64,000 nucleotides of DNA from Meinhardsimonia xiamenensis (lineage in GTDB: Bacteria > Pseudomonadota > Alphaproteobacteria > Rhodobacterales > Rhodobacteraceae). Both the position numbers and the translations under genes were made by a program. The notes below the pieces were generated by a model. It was not told where the DNA came from. It searched no databases and saw only the letters and a program-made list of their open reading frames with translations. Positions 28,808 to 39,517 of this stretch are shown here, piece after piece; within the stretch, counting starts at the first letter, position 1; each line of letters starts with the position of its first letter. The stretch lies in assembly GCF_900102905.1 (NCBI RefSeq), contig NZ_FNFV01000003.1, forward strand, positions 124,001 through 188,000, in the 5' to 3' direction.

Positions 28808-30118
28808 CTACTTCACGATATGCTCGTCCTTCACAAACATGTTCGCCCAGGCGCGGTCAACGAGTTCCGGCGTCATCTGGTAGGGAATGCCCTCGAACTC
28901 GCAGATCGAGATGATCTGGTCGATGAGGAACACCGGCTGGTAGTTGGCATAGACGTTGCCGATGGTGGGATACTTGTTCTCCAGAAGGTGCACCAGCGAT
29001 TCCTCGTCGAGCGGCAGCCCCTTCTTGCGCGCGACCAGCGCGAAGATCTTCAGGAAGTCGCGCTTCGAAGGCCCGTCGATCTTGATCTTGAAGAAGATCC
29101 GCCTCAGCGCCGCCTGATCGAAGATCTCGTTGGGGTGGAAGTTGGTCGAGAAGATCACCAGCGTATCGAAGGGCACCTCGAACTTCTCGCCCGATTGCAG
29201 CGCGAGAATGTCCTTGCCCTCCTCGAGCGGCACGATCCAGCGGTTGATGAGCGCCTGGGGCGGCTCCTTCTGCCGGCCGAGGTCGTCGACGATGAAGACA
29301 CCGCCGGTGGACTTCATCTGCAACGGCGCCTGATAGGTGCGGGCCACGGGGTTGTAGACGAGGTCGAGCATTTCGAGCGTGAGCTCGCCGCCGGTGATGA
29401 CCGTGGGCCGCTCGCACAGGATGTAGCGGCGGTCATGGCGCGTGCCGCGGAGGCGCAGCGCGTTCGGATCCTGCTCATCTTCCGGCACGGCGGTGTGCAC
29501 GATGGGGTCATAGACGGTGATGACCTGCCCGCCGTACTCCACCGCGTGGGGCACGTATATGTGGTCACCCAGCGCGTCTCGGATCCCGTTGGAAATCGAC
29601 GACTTGCCGTTGCCCGGTGGCCCATACATCAGGATCGAGCGGCCGGAGCTGACCGCGGGGCCAAGCTGGCCGATGAGCTCCGGCGGCAGGACCAGGTGGC
29701 CCATGGCGCGGGTGAGCTGCTCGCGCGTGATGCGGATGTTGCGGATGGACTGGCGCTTGACCTGTCGGGCGAAGTCATCGAGCGGCACGGGCAGGGGGCC
29801 GAAATATTCCGACTGGGCAAGTGCGTCCTGGGCCCGCGCCTTGCCCGCTTCGGTGAGCTGATAGCCCATCTCGCCGCCGGAATTGGCGTGCAGCGTGCCG
29901 GTGGCCTCCACGAGCCCTTGGCGGCGGGTGGTGTCGATGAGCTCCTGGGTGAGCACGAGCGGCAGGCAGAGCGCGCGCGAGAGCTGGCCCGCGGTGTCGA
30001 GGCTGCGGCGGAACATGGTCTTGAGCAGCATGTCGCGCAGCATCACCGGGCTCAGGCCCGTTTCCTCCAGCGTCTTCGGCGGCGGTGGCGCGAAGACGGT
30101 ACCGCTGTGCATGTTCAT
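28808..30118 (-). CDS. AAA-family ATPase at the end of the tad cluster
   Basis: A 436-residue protein with an uncharacterised N-terminal part (about 1-130, helical, with a winged-helix-like stretch including LTQELIDTTRRQGLVEATG) and an AAA domain: Walker A LMYGPPGNGKSS near 163-174, Walker B GGVFIVDDLGRQKEPP near 264 and sensor-1 VIFSTNFHPNE near 325. It resembles a MoxR/AAA_5-type remodeller. The start at 30118 has AAGGGAGAG upstream. It follows cpaA in the same direction, so a link to pilus assembly is plausible but unproven. Confidence 0.8.
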   Translation of the reverse strand: MNMHSGTVFAPPPPKTLEETGLSPVMLRDMLLKTMFRRSLDTAGQLSRALCLPLVLTQELIDTTRRQGLVEATGTLHANSGGEMGYQLTEAGKARAQDALAQSEYFGPLPVPLDDFARQVKRQSIRNIRITREQLTRAMGHLVLPPELIGQLGPAVSSGRSILMYGPPGNGKSSISNGIRDALGDHIYVPHAVEYGGQVITVYDPIVHTAVPEDEQDPNALRLRGTRHDRRYILCERPTVITGGELTLEMLDLVYNPVARTYQAPLQMKSTGGVFIVDDLGRQKEPPQALINRWIVPLEEGKDILALQSGEKFEVPFDTLVIFSTNFHPNEIFDQAALRRIFFKIKIDGPSKRDFLKIFALVARKKGLPLDEESLVHLLENKYPTIGNVYANYQPVFLIDQIISICEFEGIPYQMTPELVDRAWANMFVKDEHIVK

Positions 30119-30248
30119 CCCGTTGCTCTCCCTTAACATTGCGCGCGACATCACGCGGCGGACCCGGGCGGAACCACGGTGCCGAAACTGTCGCTGCACT
30201 GTGGCAAAATCGGGAACGCTTCGGGGAATGACGGTGAAAGCGAAAGGG

Positions 30249-30743
30249 TCAGGCACCGAAGATCAGTCCGAGCCCGAGGTAGAAGGCGAGCGAGGGGCCG
30301 AGCGCCAGGCCCATGGGAAACTTCTGCGAGCTCCATGAGGCCCAGTCAGCGGTCAGCGCGCGAAACCGCGGCATGGCGCGGAAGGCACGGTGGGTGAAGA
30401 AGGCCGCCAGCATCACCACTGCCAGCAGGATCAAGAAGAGCCGCGCGTCAGCCGCGGGCACGAAAGGGGCCATGGCGGCGGCGAACTTGGCGTCGCCTGC
30501 CCCGAGGAGCCTGAGCGCGTTGGCGATGAAGCCTGCCACCAGAACCCCCAGCATCTGTGCCACGCGCCATGGGTATTCGGCCAGCGGCACGGCGAAGAGA
30601 CCGAGAACAAGGAACACGGCCGCAAGAGCGAGCACCGCCTTGTTGCGGATCTTCATGTGCTTCAGGTCGCTCATCGCCACCCAAAGGCAGATGGGCAGCA
30701 CGAAGGGCAGAAACAGCGCCGATTCCCAGAAGGTCAGGGCCAT
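30249..30743 (-). CDS. cpaA: Prepilin peptidase (A24A family, CpaA/TadV)
   Basis: Membrane aspartyl protease that cleaves Flp prepilins. The 164 residues are almost entirely hydrophobic with six predicted spans. The two catalytic aspartates are in AMSDLKHMKIRN (about residue 26) and the GxGD motif LLGAGDAKFAAAM (about residue 83). It lacks the N-methyltransferase domain of PilD, as expected for the Tad type. It lies after the TPR lipoprotein gene and before the AAA ATPase gene. Confidence 0.92.
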   Translation of the reverse strand: MALTFWESALFLPFVLPICLWVAMSDLKHMKIRNKAVLALAAVFLVLGLFAVPLAEYPWRVAQMLGVLVAGFIANALRLLGAGDAKFAAAMAPFVPAADARLFLILLAVVMLAAFFTHRAFRAMPRFRALTADWASWSSQKFPMGLALGPSLAFYLGLGLIFGA

Positions 30744-30749
30744 GACCGC

Positions 30750-31607
30750 TCAGAGGCTTGCATTCGACTCGAGCGCGCGCAGCGCCCGAACCGCCGCCTC
30801 GAAATGCTGCGGGTGGGTCTCGATCGCCTCCTCGAGAAGCGTCCTGCCGGTGTTCACGTCGCCCTGCTTGATCGCCGCGAGCGCCATGGTGTGCAGAAGC
30901 TGGGCGCGCTCGACCTGGGTCATCGGGATCGGCGGCAGCGTGTACTTGCGCTGCGCGGCGCGGGCCAGCACGAGGTTGTTCTTGGCGGTGAAGACCGAGG
31001 GGTCTTCCTTGACCGCCTCTAGAAACAGCCGCTCGGCCTCGGCATGGTCGCCGCGGGTGAGCTTGGAGTAGCCCCAGTTGTTGAGAACGGCGGCGGGCTT
31101 CGTGGTCAGACCCGCGGCCGTCTCGTAGAAGGCGTCGGCGCGCTTCCAGTCGCGGTTGGAGTCGGCCACCATTGCCTCGAGCCGGTAGCGCTTGTAGGTC
31201 TCGTAGGTGGGGGGCACGGAGTTGAGCGTGGCCTCGGCGCGCTCCCAGTCTCCAACGCGGATGAGCGCATCCGCATAGTCGACGCGATCCTCGTCGGTGA
31301 CCTCCTTGTGCTCCATCACCCGCTTCCATACCTTCACCGCCTCCTCGGGCCGGCGGGCGCGCACAAGCGACTTGGCAAGCCCGCGCTCGAGGTCGATCCG
31401 GCCGGGGTGCTCCCGCAGCGAACGGCTGAAGTAGGCCACCGCTTCTTCGGGATCGGCCACGGTCAGCATGATGTCGCCGAGATTGCTTTCGTCGATGACG
31501 TTGACCGCGTCCATCGCGCGTTCCACGTCCGCGTCGGTTCCTCGCGTGCAGCCTGCAAGCGCGAGCGTGCCGCACAGAAGAAGCCCCACAAGCCTGCCCT
31601 GCCGCAT
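30750..31607 (-). CDS. TPR-repeat lipoprotein of the tad locus
   Basis: A 285-residue lipoprotein: signal peptide with lipobox LALAGC (Cys 20), then repeated TPR-like helices, for example DPEEAVAYFSRSLREHPG, RPEEAVKVWKRVMEHKE, GDHAEAERLFLEAVKEDP and GDVNTGRTLLEEAIETHP. It is the second of two TPR lipoproteins in the cluster; TadD of other Tad systems is similar, so this may be a TadD paralogue that helps place the secretin. The start follows an AGAAGG; the open frame upstream overlaps tadD and is not used by the signal peptide. It ends 6 bases before cpaA. Confidence 0.8.
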   Translation of the reverse strand: MRQGRLVGLLLCGTLALAGCTRGTDADVERAMDAVNVIDESNLGDIMLTVADPEEAVAYFSRSLREHPGRIDLERGLAKSLVRARRPEEAVKVWKRVMEHKEVTDEDRVDYADALIRVGDWERAEATLNSVPPTYETYKRYRLEAMVADSNRDWKRADAFYETAAGLTTKPAAVLNNWGYSKLTRGDHAEAERLFLEAVKEDPSVFTAKNNLVLARAAQRKYTLPPIPMTQVERAQLLHTMALAAIKQGDVNTGRTLLEEAIETHPQHFEAAVRALRALESNASL

Positions 31608-31638
31608 AAGCCTTCTGTCCCTACTGCCCGATCGGCCC

Positions 31639-32217
31639 TCAATCCGGGGCGAGAAGAAGGTAGTCTCCCTCGCCACGGCGCAAGAGGGCCGGTTTGCCTG
31701 TGTTTTGGTCATCATAACCCGGATTTTCCTGTTTAGCGAGTGCCAGGGCCAGATTTTCTCTGATCTGTGGCGTGCTGCCGGCATCGAGCGCGAATGCCTT
31801 GCGGAAGACATGAACGGCCTCGGCGTGGTTTCCCCTTTCCATCAGCACGACGCCGAGATTGTTCCAGGCCGGGACAAACCCCTCGTCGCGTTGCGTGGCC
31901 AGGCGCAGATGCCTCTCGGCCTGCCCGAGCCGCCCGAGCTTCAGCTCGGCCGAGCCGATTGCGGTGAGCACCTCGGCAGTCAGCCCATGCTCGAGAGCGG
32001 CGCGATGGTATGCATCAAGCGCCAGCTCGTATTCTCCCGCGGCCATGAGCCGGTGGCCGACGACGAGCGCATCGACCGCTTCGCCGCGCGCCGGCGTGCC
32101 GGTCGGTGCATAGGGGCCGTTTTCCTCGATCAGGCGCTGAACGGGATCGTCGCAGCCCGTGAGGGCCGCGACGATGATCGCGCACAGGGCGAGACGGGCC
32201 GCAAACAGCGCCTGCAT
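31639..32217 (-). CDS. tadD: TPR lipoprotein TadD
   Basis: A 192-residue outer-membrane lipoprotein. The lipobox is ALTGC (Cys 22). Three TPR units follow, including GEYELALDAYHRAALEHG, GRLGQAERHLRLATQRDE and GNHAEAVHVFRKAFALDA. TadD is thought to support assembly or localisation of the Tad secretin. It begins 2 bases after the tadC stop codon, so the two are coupled. Confidence 0.82.
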   Translation of the reverse strand: MQALFAARLALCAIIVAALTGCDDPVQRLIEENGPYAPTGTPARGEAVDALVVGHRLMAAGEYELALDAYHRAALEHGLTAEVLTAIGSAELKLGRLGQAERHLRLATQRDEGFVPAWNNLGVVLMERGNHAEAVHVFRKAFALDAGSTPQIRENLALALAKQENPGYDDQNTGKPALLRRGEGDYLLLAPD

Positions 32218-32219
32218 GC

Positions 32220-33224
32220 TCAGCGTCCCACGGGTACACCGCCCGAGTTCAGAGTCAGGTAGATGTCATAGACCGATGGCCCGACGAGGATAACCATGAG
32301 CGGCGGCACGGTCAGCGCCATGGTCATCAGCGTCATCTTAGTCGGCAGCTTGTTTGCCGCCTCCTCGGCGCGCATCAGCCGCTTGTCGCGCATCTCCGCC
32401 GAAAACACCCGGATCGACTCCGAGATCGGGGTGCCGAAGGTCTGGGACTGGATCAGCACGGTCACGAAGCTGGAGACGTCCGGCACGCCGACGCGCTCTG
32501 CGAAGTCGCGCAGAACGCTCGCGCGCTCCTTGCCGGCCTTTATCTCGTAGCTGATCAGCTGATACTCCTCGCTGAGCGCAGGGTAGGCCGTCTGCATCTC
32601 GCGCGCCACCCGCATCACGGCCTGGTCAAAGGACTGTCCGGCTTCGACACAGACGAGCATCAGGTCAAGCGAGTCGGGAAAGCCTTCGATGATCTGTTTC
32701 TGCCGCTTTTCCGCGCGGGAAGCGATCCAGCGCTTGGGCGCCATGTAGCCGATGAGCGCGGGCAGGGCGGCCATCATGATCTGCGGCGTCCCGATCGGCT
32801 CGTCACTGGTGGCGGCGAGAAACAGGATGTAGACGAGCCCGACCACAAGCGCGCCGAGCGCGAGGGTCAGCTGGGCGAAATAGAAGATCCGCACCGCCGA
32901 CTTGGTGCGGTAGCCGGCGCGAATGAGCGCCATGCGCACGGCGGAGTATTTCTCCTCGTCCTGCGGCTCGAGGAAGTGCGAGAACCGCTCGAGCTTGTCC
33001 TTCCTGTCGGCGTGGCGCAGGCGCGGCCCCTCGCCCCGCGCCGTTCCTTCCCGCGCCTGCTTGAGCTTGTTGAGCGGGTCGGAGCGCTCCTTGAGCATGA
33101 TCGGGACGGCAAGGGCGATGAGCAGGATGCCCAGAACCCCGGCGAGGATGATCGGCCCGAAGGTGCCGAGCGTGCTGGCCATTGCTGCAGCCTTCGGGGT
33201 GACAAGCGGTGTGAGCATCGGCAC
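32220..33224 (-). CDS. tadC: Tad pilus inner-membrane platform protein TadC
   Basis: Type II secretion F-domain protein of 334 residues. An N-terminal span (about 22-45), a pair of spans near 118-168 and a C-terminal span near 303-322 flank the cytoplasmic GspF-like domain with EGFPDSLDLMLVCVEAGQSF and MRAEEAANKLPTKMTLMTM, the family hallmark. It pairs with TadB to form the platform on which the CpaF ATPase acts. It starts 9 bases after the tadB stop. Confidence 0.92.
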   Translation of the reverse strand: MPMLTPLVTPKAAAMASTLGTFGPIILAGVLGILLIALAVPIMLKERSDPLNKLKQAREGTARGEGPRLRHADRKDKLERFSHFLEPQDEEKYSAVRMALIRAGYRTKSAVRIFYFAQLTLALGALVVGLVYILFLAATSDEPIGTPQIMMAALPALIGYMAPKRWIASRAEKRQKQIIEGFPDSLDLMLVCVEAGQSFDQAVMRVAREMQTAYPALSEEYQLISYEIKAGKERASVLRDFAERVGVPDVSSFVTVLIQSQTFGTPISESIRVFSAEMRDKRLMRAEEAANKLPTKMTLMTMALTVPPLMVILVGPSVYDIYLTLNSGGVPVGR

Positions 33225-33233
33225 GCCCTCCGG

Positions 33234-34202
33234 TCAGACCTTGATGTTGGTGAGCATGCGCATCACCACCAGGTTGGCAATCAGGAACCCGCCGACCACG
33301 AAACAGGCCGGGATGAACACGGGCGTTTCCATCACCTTGTCGTAGTAGTTGGGCTGGGCGACGTTGATGCCCGCGAGCGCCACGAGAGGAAAGCCCGAGA
33401 GAAACTTGCCCGACCACTTCGCCTCCGCGGTGATCGCCGCCACCTTGCGGAAAAGCTTGAAGCGCTGGCGGATCACGTCCGACAGGCCGGCCAGGATTTC
33501 GGCAAGGTTGCCCCCCGACTGCTGCTGGATCGACACGGCCACGGCGAGGAAACGCAAGTCCTGCATGTCGAGCCGCTCGGCCATCGCCTTGAGCGCCTCG
33601 CCCACGTCGCGCCCGTAAGCCGCCTCGTCGGAGATCACCCCCATCTCGGTGCCGAGCGGGTCGGGAATCTCCTTCGCCACGATGGCAAGCGCCGCCGAGA
33701 AGGGATGGCCCACGCGCAGGCTGCGCACCATCAGCTCGATGGCGTCGGGCAGCTGATCCTCGATCAGCTTGATGCGCTTCTTGGCCTTGCTCGCCACCCA
33801 CAGATAGATGCCGCCCACGCCCATTCCGACGGCGACGAGCAGCCTTACCGGCAGGCTGGCGCCGGTGCCCACCGTCAGGCCGACGAAGGCCACGCCCGAG
33901 ACGAGGAACATCATCATCACGAGCTGGGCCGGCGAGAAGGCCAGATTTGCCTTCTGCGCCTTGGCCGCAAGGATGGAGTAGATGGGGATGGACTGCGACT
34001 TCAGGTGCTGGCTCATCTCCTTGCGCAGCTGCTCGAGCACCTGTTCGCGCCCCACCCCCTTCTCGAGCATGCGCAGGCGGCGGTTGACCCGGCTGTTGAG
34101 GCTGATCGTCTTGCCGAAGGCCATCAGGTAGATGCCCTCGACGAGCGCCAGCACCGCCAGAAAGATCAGGCCGTAGATGAAAGGTTCGATCGACAGGGTC
34201 AT
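33234..34202 (-). CDS. tadB: Tad pilus inner-membrane platform protein TadB
   Basis: Type II secretion F-domain protein of 322 residues and partner of TadC. Hydrophobic segments are near 8-28, 95-112, 116-136 and 298-316; the cytoplasmic domain carries EDQLPDAIELMVRSLRVGHP and LAVAVSIQQQSGGNLAEILA, characteristic of TadB. Its start is 3 bases after the cpaF stop (minus strand). Confidence 0.93.
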   Translation of the reverse strand: MTLSIEPFIYGLIFLAVLALVEGIYLMAFGKTISLNSRVNRRLRMLEKGVGREQVLEQLRKEMSQHLKSQSIPIYSILAAKAQKANLAFSPAQLVMMMFLVSGVAFVGLTVGTGASLPVRLLVAVGMGVGGIYLWVASKAKKRIKLIEDQLPDAIELMVRSLRVGHPFSAALAIVAKEIPDPLGTEMGVISDEAAYGRDVGEALKAMAERLDMQDLRFLAVAVSIQQQSGGNLAEILAGLSDVIRQRFKLFRKVAAITAEAKWSGKFLSGFPLVALAGINVAQPNYYDKVMETPVFIPACFVVGGFLIANLVVMRMLTNIKV

Positions 34203-34205
34203 GGC

Positions 34206-35708
<1,503 letters not shown>

Positions 35709-35719
35709 CCTCTGCCCCC

Positions 35720-36961
35720 TCATGCAGCCTTGTCGGTTTCGGCCATATGATGTGCGTGCAGTTGTCGCGCGAGTTTCTGGATTTCCTTGCGCAGCGGATT
35801 CTTGGCCGCGGTCTCGGCCAGCGGCAGGCCATGGTCGCAGCTCTGCGTCACCGGCTTGCCGCCGTCGGGGAGCTGCACCTCAAGCGCGATCTCGAGACTC
35901 TCGGCCATGCGCTTGACCCGGCCCTTGCCGGTCAGATCGGTGAATTTCGGTGCGCGGTTGAGGACGAAGCGCAGCTTCTCGTAGGGCAGTTCCTCCTGCT
36001 TCAGGGCCCGCACGAGCCGCAGCACGTTCTGCGCCGAGCGCATGTCAAGTTCGACCGGCGTGAAATAGACATGTGCCCCGGACAGGACGGCCTCGGTCCA
36101 TTGCACCAGGGTCGTCGGCATGTCGATGACGACGTAATCGAACAGCGAGCGCGCCATCTCGATCACCCGTTCGACATCTTCGGAGGTGATGATGTCGAGC
36201 GGGACGACATCGGTCGGGGTGGTCAGCACGCTCAGCCGGTCCTGGAACACCGTCAACGCGGCGCTGAAGGCATCGGCATCCATCGCGGCGGTGTCGGAGA
36301 GAAGCTCGAAAACCGCCTCGCGGCGGGGCAGGTCGAGATAGGTCGCAACCGAGCCGAACTGCAGATCGAGATCAATCAGACACACCTTGGGCGGTGGCGT
36401 GCCCTCGAGACAGGCCAGCTCCCAGGCGAGATTGACAGCGAATGTCGTCGCGCCAACGCCGCCGGCGATCCCGTGCACCGCGATCACCACGCCGTCACGG
36501 TTGGCGCGTGCGGCGGCCGGAGCCGCGGGAAACGCAGCCACCGCGGCCGGGGCCGGGGCGCGCAGCCGTTCGATGGCCTCATGCAGCGCACCCTCGGGCA
36601 GGGGGTAGGGGACGAACTCCTTCGCCCCGAGCCGCAGCAGCTGATGGAGCGCGATCGGGCTGACTTCCTCGGCAATCAGGATGACGTCAACGCCCGCCTC
36701 CTCGGCAGCAAGGATGACATCGGCGACCATGGCGAGGTTTTCCTCGTCCTGATCGTCGATGGCGATGGCCACGAATTCGAGCCTTCTCGCCTCCGGCTGG
36801 GAGAGGAAGGCGCGGGCTTCCTCGATGGTGATGTCGCCCCAGGCCTCGCCGAGTTCGGCCTCCATGTCCTCGATCAGAAGATCGAATTTCTGAACGTCGC
36901 GCGAGATCGTGCAGGCCTTGATCTCAGGTGCCGCTCGGTTGTCGGACGCAGCAACGCTCAT
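35720..36961 (-). CDS. cpaE: Tad pilus localisation protein CpaE/TadZ
   Basis: MinD/ParA-like protein of 413 residues that positions Tad machinery. An N-terminal atypical receiver-like domain (about 25-140, with VDVILIAEEVSPIALHQLL) precedes the ATPase-like domain with VVIAVHGIAGGVGATTFAVN near 155. This deviant Walker A lacks the lysines of KGGVGKT, so ATP use is doubtful, as in several TadZ proteins. VCLIDLDLQFGSVATYLDL and FDYVVIDMPTT follow. It begins a run of eight closely spaced genes transcribed toward lower coordinates. Confidence 0.9.
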   Translation of the reverse strand: MSVAASDNRAAPEIKACTISRDVQKFDLLIEDMEAELGEAWGDITIEEARAFLSQPEARRLEFVAIAIDDQDEENLAMVADVILAAEEAGVDVILIAEEVSPIALHQLLRLGAKEFVPYPLPEGALHEAIERLRAPAPAAVAAFPAAPAAARANRDGVVIAVHGIAGGVGATTFAVNLAWELACLEGTPPPKVCLIDLDLQFGSVATYLDLPRREAVFELLSDTAAMDADAFSAALTVFQDRLSVLTTPTDVVPLDIITSEDVERVIEMARSLFDYVVIDMPTTLVQWTEAVLSGAHVYFTPVELDMRSAQNVLRLVRALKQEELPYEKLRFVLNRAPKFTDLTGKGRVKRMAESLEIALEVQLPDGGKPVTQSCDHGLPLAETAAKNPLRKEIQKLARQLHAHHMAETDKAA

Positions 36962-37147
36962 GCTCGTACCTCACTACTCCACATGCCGGGGCGGTCCGCG
37001 AGTGCTGCGGCCGACCCGGTGGGGCCTTCCCGATGAAGATTCTCGGGGCTGCCTCTCCGATCGACGACAATCACCGGAGAACTGGGCAACATTGGGGCCA
37101 AATCGCACCAAATGTTCGATCCTGCAGAACGGCGCGAAAATGCGAAA

Positions 37148-37170
37148 CGGCCCGCCGGAATGGCGGGCCG
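37148..37170 (-). terminator. Terminator-like hairpin after the OmpA-family gene
   Basis: Perfect 9-bp stem CGGCCCGCC/GGCGGGCCG with a 5-base loop; reading on the minus strand it is followed by TTTCGCATTTTC. It separates the OmpA-like gene from cpaE. Confidence 0.65.
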
Positions 37171-37196
37171 CAGCGGGCCGGTCAGGCTTTCCGCAA

Positions 37197-37868
37197 TCAG
37201 CCGCCCGAGGCGATTTCCTGTGCTTCGACAGTCGGTTTTGCGGTCGCCGAGGCAACGTATTCGCGAAAGACGATCTCGGCGTACTTGCCGTTCATCACCG
37301 TCGGGTGCCGCTTGACGAAGCCCGAGACCTCGGTCACCGTCCGCCGGTTCCGCTCCTCGGGGCCCTCGGTATAGACCAGCGGTCGATCTTCACCGTAGCT
37401 CACGAGCGCCTCGAGCCGGCTGCGGCTGATGCCCTGCCTTGCGAAGAAGTCCACCACGGCCTCAGCCCGCCGTTTGCCGAGCTGGCGGTTGTAGGCCTCC
37501 GAGCCGACCTTGTCGGTGTGGCCGTAGACGCGGAAGCGCACCTCGGGGAAGCGCTTTATCCAGTCGGCCTGCTGGCGGAGGATCGCGATCGCCTCGGGCG
37601 TGAGACGGGCGCTGTCGAACTCGAAGGTGATGGTCGTCGGAACCTCGCGGGCAAAGCGTTCGCCCAGGGCGACAACATAGTCGCGCTCGCCCGACATGAT
37701 CTCGGTATTGTTGCGCGTCGGGGCGCCGAAACCGCCTTCATCGGCGCTCGCTCCGAGTTCGCGCGCCCAGTCCGGGCTGCGGTCACACGCAGAAAGGGCG
37801 AGGGTGGTGGCGCCAAGCAGGCTCAACGCGGCAAGGCGGAGGGGGCGGAGGATCGCATTTCTGTTCAT
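37197..37868 (-). CDS. OmpA-family lipoprotein of the tad locus
   Basis: A 223-residue protein. The signal peptide ends at lipobox LALSAC (Cys about 28). The OmpA/MotB peptidoglycan-binding domain spans about 75-185 with TITFEFDSARLTPEAIAIL, VYGHTDKVGSEAYNRQLGKR and RRAEAVVDFFARQG, including the conserved Asp and Arg for diaminopimelate binding. It probably anchors the pilus channel to the cell wall (inference). The ATG at 37868 has GGAG 8 bases upstream, overlapping the secretin stop, so the genes are coupled. A GTG three codons earlier is less likely. Confidence 0.83.
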   Translation of the reverse strand: MNRNAILRPLRLAALSLLGATTLALSACDRSPDWARELGASADEGGFGAPTRNNTEIMSGERDYVVALGERFAREVPTTITFEFDSARLTPEAIAILRQQADWIKRFPEVRFRVYGHTDKVGSEAYNRQLGKRRAEAVVDFFARQGISRSRLEALVSYGEDRPLVYTEGPEERNRRTVTEVSGFVKRHPTVMNGKYAEIVFREYVASATAKPTVEAQEIASGG

Positions 37869-37873
37869 GCCCG

Positions 37874-39307
37874 TCACTCCATCACATAGCCGTAGCTGCC
37901 TTCGAAATCCTGGCGCGCCACCTCGGCCGCGCCGCCCTTGCGGGGCGTGGCGCGCCCGCCGATGTCGCCGAAGAGGAAGAATTCGGTCTCGGTGGGCAGG
38001 CGGACCCGGTCGGTGGGCAGCGCCAGCGCCTCGCCCGCAACGGGCGTGACGAGATGCGGGGTGACGAGGATCACGAGCTCGCTCTGATTGCGCGCATATT
38101 CGGCGCTGCGGAACAGCGCGCCCAGAACGGGGATGTCGCCAAGCCAGGGCACCTGGCCCTTGAGGTTGGCGAAATCGTCCTGCAGGAGCCCGGCGATGGC
38201 AAAGCTTTCGCCGTCACGCATCTCGACCGTGGTCGATGTCTCCCGCTTGGAGAAACCGTTCACGGCGAAGCCCGCGTTCTGCACCGTCACGGTCGTGTCG
38301 ATGGCCGAGACGGCGGCCTTGATCTCGAGATTGATCACGTCGCCATCGACGACCCTCGGGATGAAGGAAAGCTCCACGCCGAAGGGCTTGTACTCGATGG
38401 ATATGCCGCCGTCCGAATTGACCACCGGAATCGGGTATTCGCCGCCGGCGAGAAAGGTTGCCTCCTGCCCGGAAAGCGCCGTGAGGTTGGGCTCGGCGAG
38501 CATGCGCACCATGCCCTTGCTCTCGAGCGCCTCGAGAAGCATCTCGAACTGCAGCCCACCGACGTTGAAGCCGAAACCGAAGCGCCCCGTGGACTCGCCC
38601 GAGTAGCTCGGCAGCGTCGCGGGATCACCGTCGAACACGGCGCTGACATTGGTGTTCGATGAATATTGCCCGGTGCCGCCAAGCACCGAAAGCCCGCCGC
38701 CGAAGGCGGTGCCGTTCGCGGCGAGCGAGGAGGAGAGGCTCTTGGTCACCGAGCGGCGCATCTCGGCAAAACGCACCTTCAGCATCACCTGCTGGGTGCC
38801 GCCCACCGTCATCAGGTTCGACACGCGGTCGGGCGCGTAGCGCTCGGCAAGCTCCAGCGCCCGGTCGAGCTTGGCGATGGAGGAAACCGTGCCCGAAAGC
38901 ACGATGCCGTCATTGGCGGTGCGCACCTCGATCTTCTCGCCGGGCAGGATCTGCTGCAGCCGCTCCTTGAACTCGGCGATATCGGGAGTGACATGCACCT
39001 CGACATTGCCGATCAGCCCGCCATCGGCGCCGAGAAGGGTGAGCGTAGTGCGCCCGGCGGACTTGCCCAGAACGTAGATCGTCCGGTCCGACAGGGTGGA
39101 GATGTCGGCGATGTTGGGGTTGGCGATGCTGAGCTCGGCGAAGGGGCGCTCGCTTTCAACCACGACCGCGCGGTTCATCGGCACGTTGAGCCGCGCCGCC
39201 CGATCTCCCGCCAGCACGCGCAGGGACTGTGCCATGCCGGGCGGGGCGGTGGAAAAGAGAACGGACAGGCCGAGAAGGCCCGCACAAAGGAAGCTCGCGA
39301 TTTTCAT
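37874..39307 (-). CDS. cpaC: Tad pilus secretin CpaC/RcpA
   Basis: Outer-membrane secretin through which the Flp pilus exits. The 477 residues have a signal peptide ending PPGMAQS, an N-terminal BON-like/STN part (LNVPMNRAVVVESERPFAEL, TIYVLGKSAGRTTLTLLGAD), and the secretin domain with VMLKVRFAEMRRS, MVRMLAEPNLTALSGQEATF, GGEYPIPV and the VPWLGDIPVLGALFR motif. Near the C-terminus ELVILVTPHLV is the last barrel strand. A 210-base gap with a hairpin separates it from cpaB. Confidence 0.94.
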   Translation of the reverse strand: MKIASFLCAGLLGLSVLFSTAPPGMAQSLRVLAGDRAARLNVPMNRAVVVESERPFAELSIANPNIADISTLSDRTIYVLGKSAGRTTLTLLGADGGLIGNVEVHVTPDIAEFKERLQQILPGEKIEVRTANDGIVLSGTVSSIAKLDRALELAERYAPDRVSNLMTVGGTQQVMLKVRFAEMRRSVTKSLSSSLAANGTAFGGGLSVLGGTGQYSSNTNVSAVFDGDPATLPSYSGESTGRFGFGFNVGGLQFEMLLEALESKGMVRMLAEPNLTALSGQEATFLAGGEYPIPVVNSDGGISIEYKPFGVELSFIPRVVDGDVINLEIKAAVSAIDTTVTVQNAGFAVNGFSKRETSTTVEMRDGESFAIAGLLQDDFANLKGQVPWLGDIPVLGALFRSAEYARNQSELVILVTPHLVTPVAGEALALPTDRVRLPTETEFFLFGDIGGRATPRKGGAAEVARQDFEGSYGYVME

Positions 39308-39464
39308 GTGACCCTGCCTCTCTGATCACCTGCCTGGCCGGATCTGATGCGCCCGGTTTCGGGGGATCATGCCGGAAAACCGCGAATCGGGCAAGAAACA
39401 TCGGGTTGACGGACAAAATTCATGTGGAGCGCGGGCAACAGAAAGCCCCGTCCCGCACGGCAAA

Positions 39465-39495
39465 GCCCCGCCCCCGGTGCGACCGGGAGCGGGGC
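39465..39495 (-). terminator. Terminator-like hairpin after cpaB
   Basis: GCCCCGCCCCCGGT pairs with ACCGGGAGCGGGGC (one mismatch) around a GCG loop; on the minus strand it is followed by TTTG. It lies 22 bases past the cpaB stop. Confidence 0.55.
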
Positions 39496-39517
39496 GGGGC
39501 GATTCGCGACTGCCCGA

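Noticed and set aside
37110-37126. GTTC-N9-GAAC palindrome upstream of cpaE
   Set aside because: The alphaproteobacterial LexA site is a direct repeat with a 7-base spacer; this is inverted and next to pilus genes.
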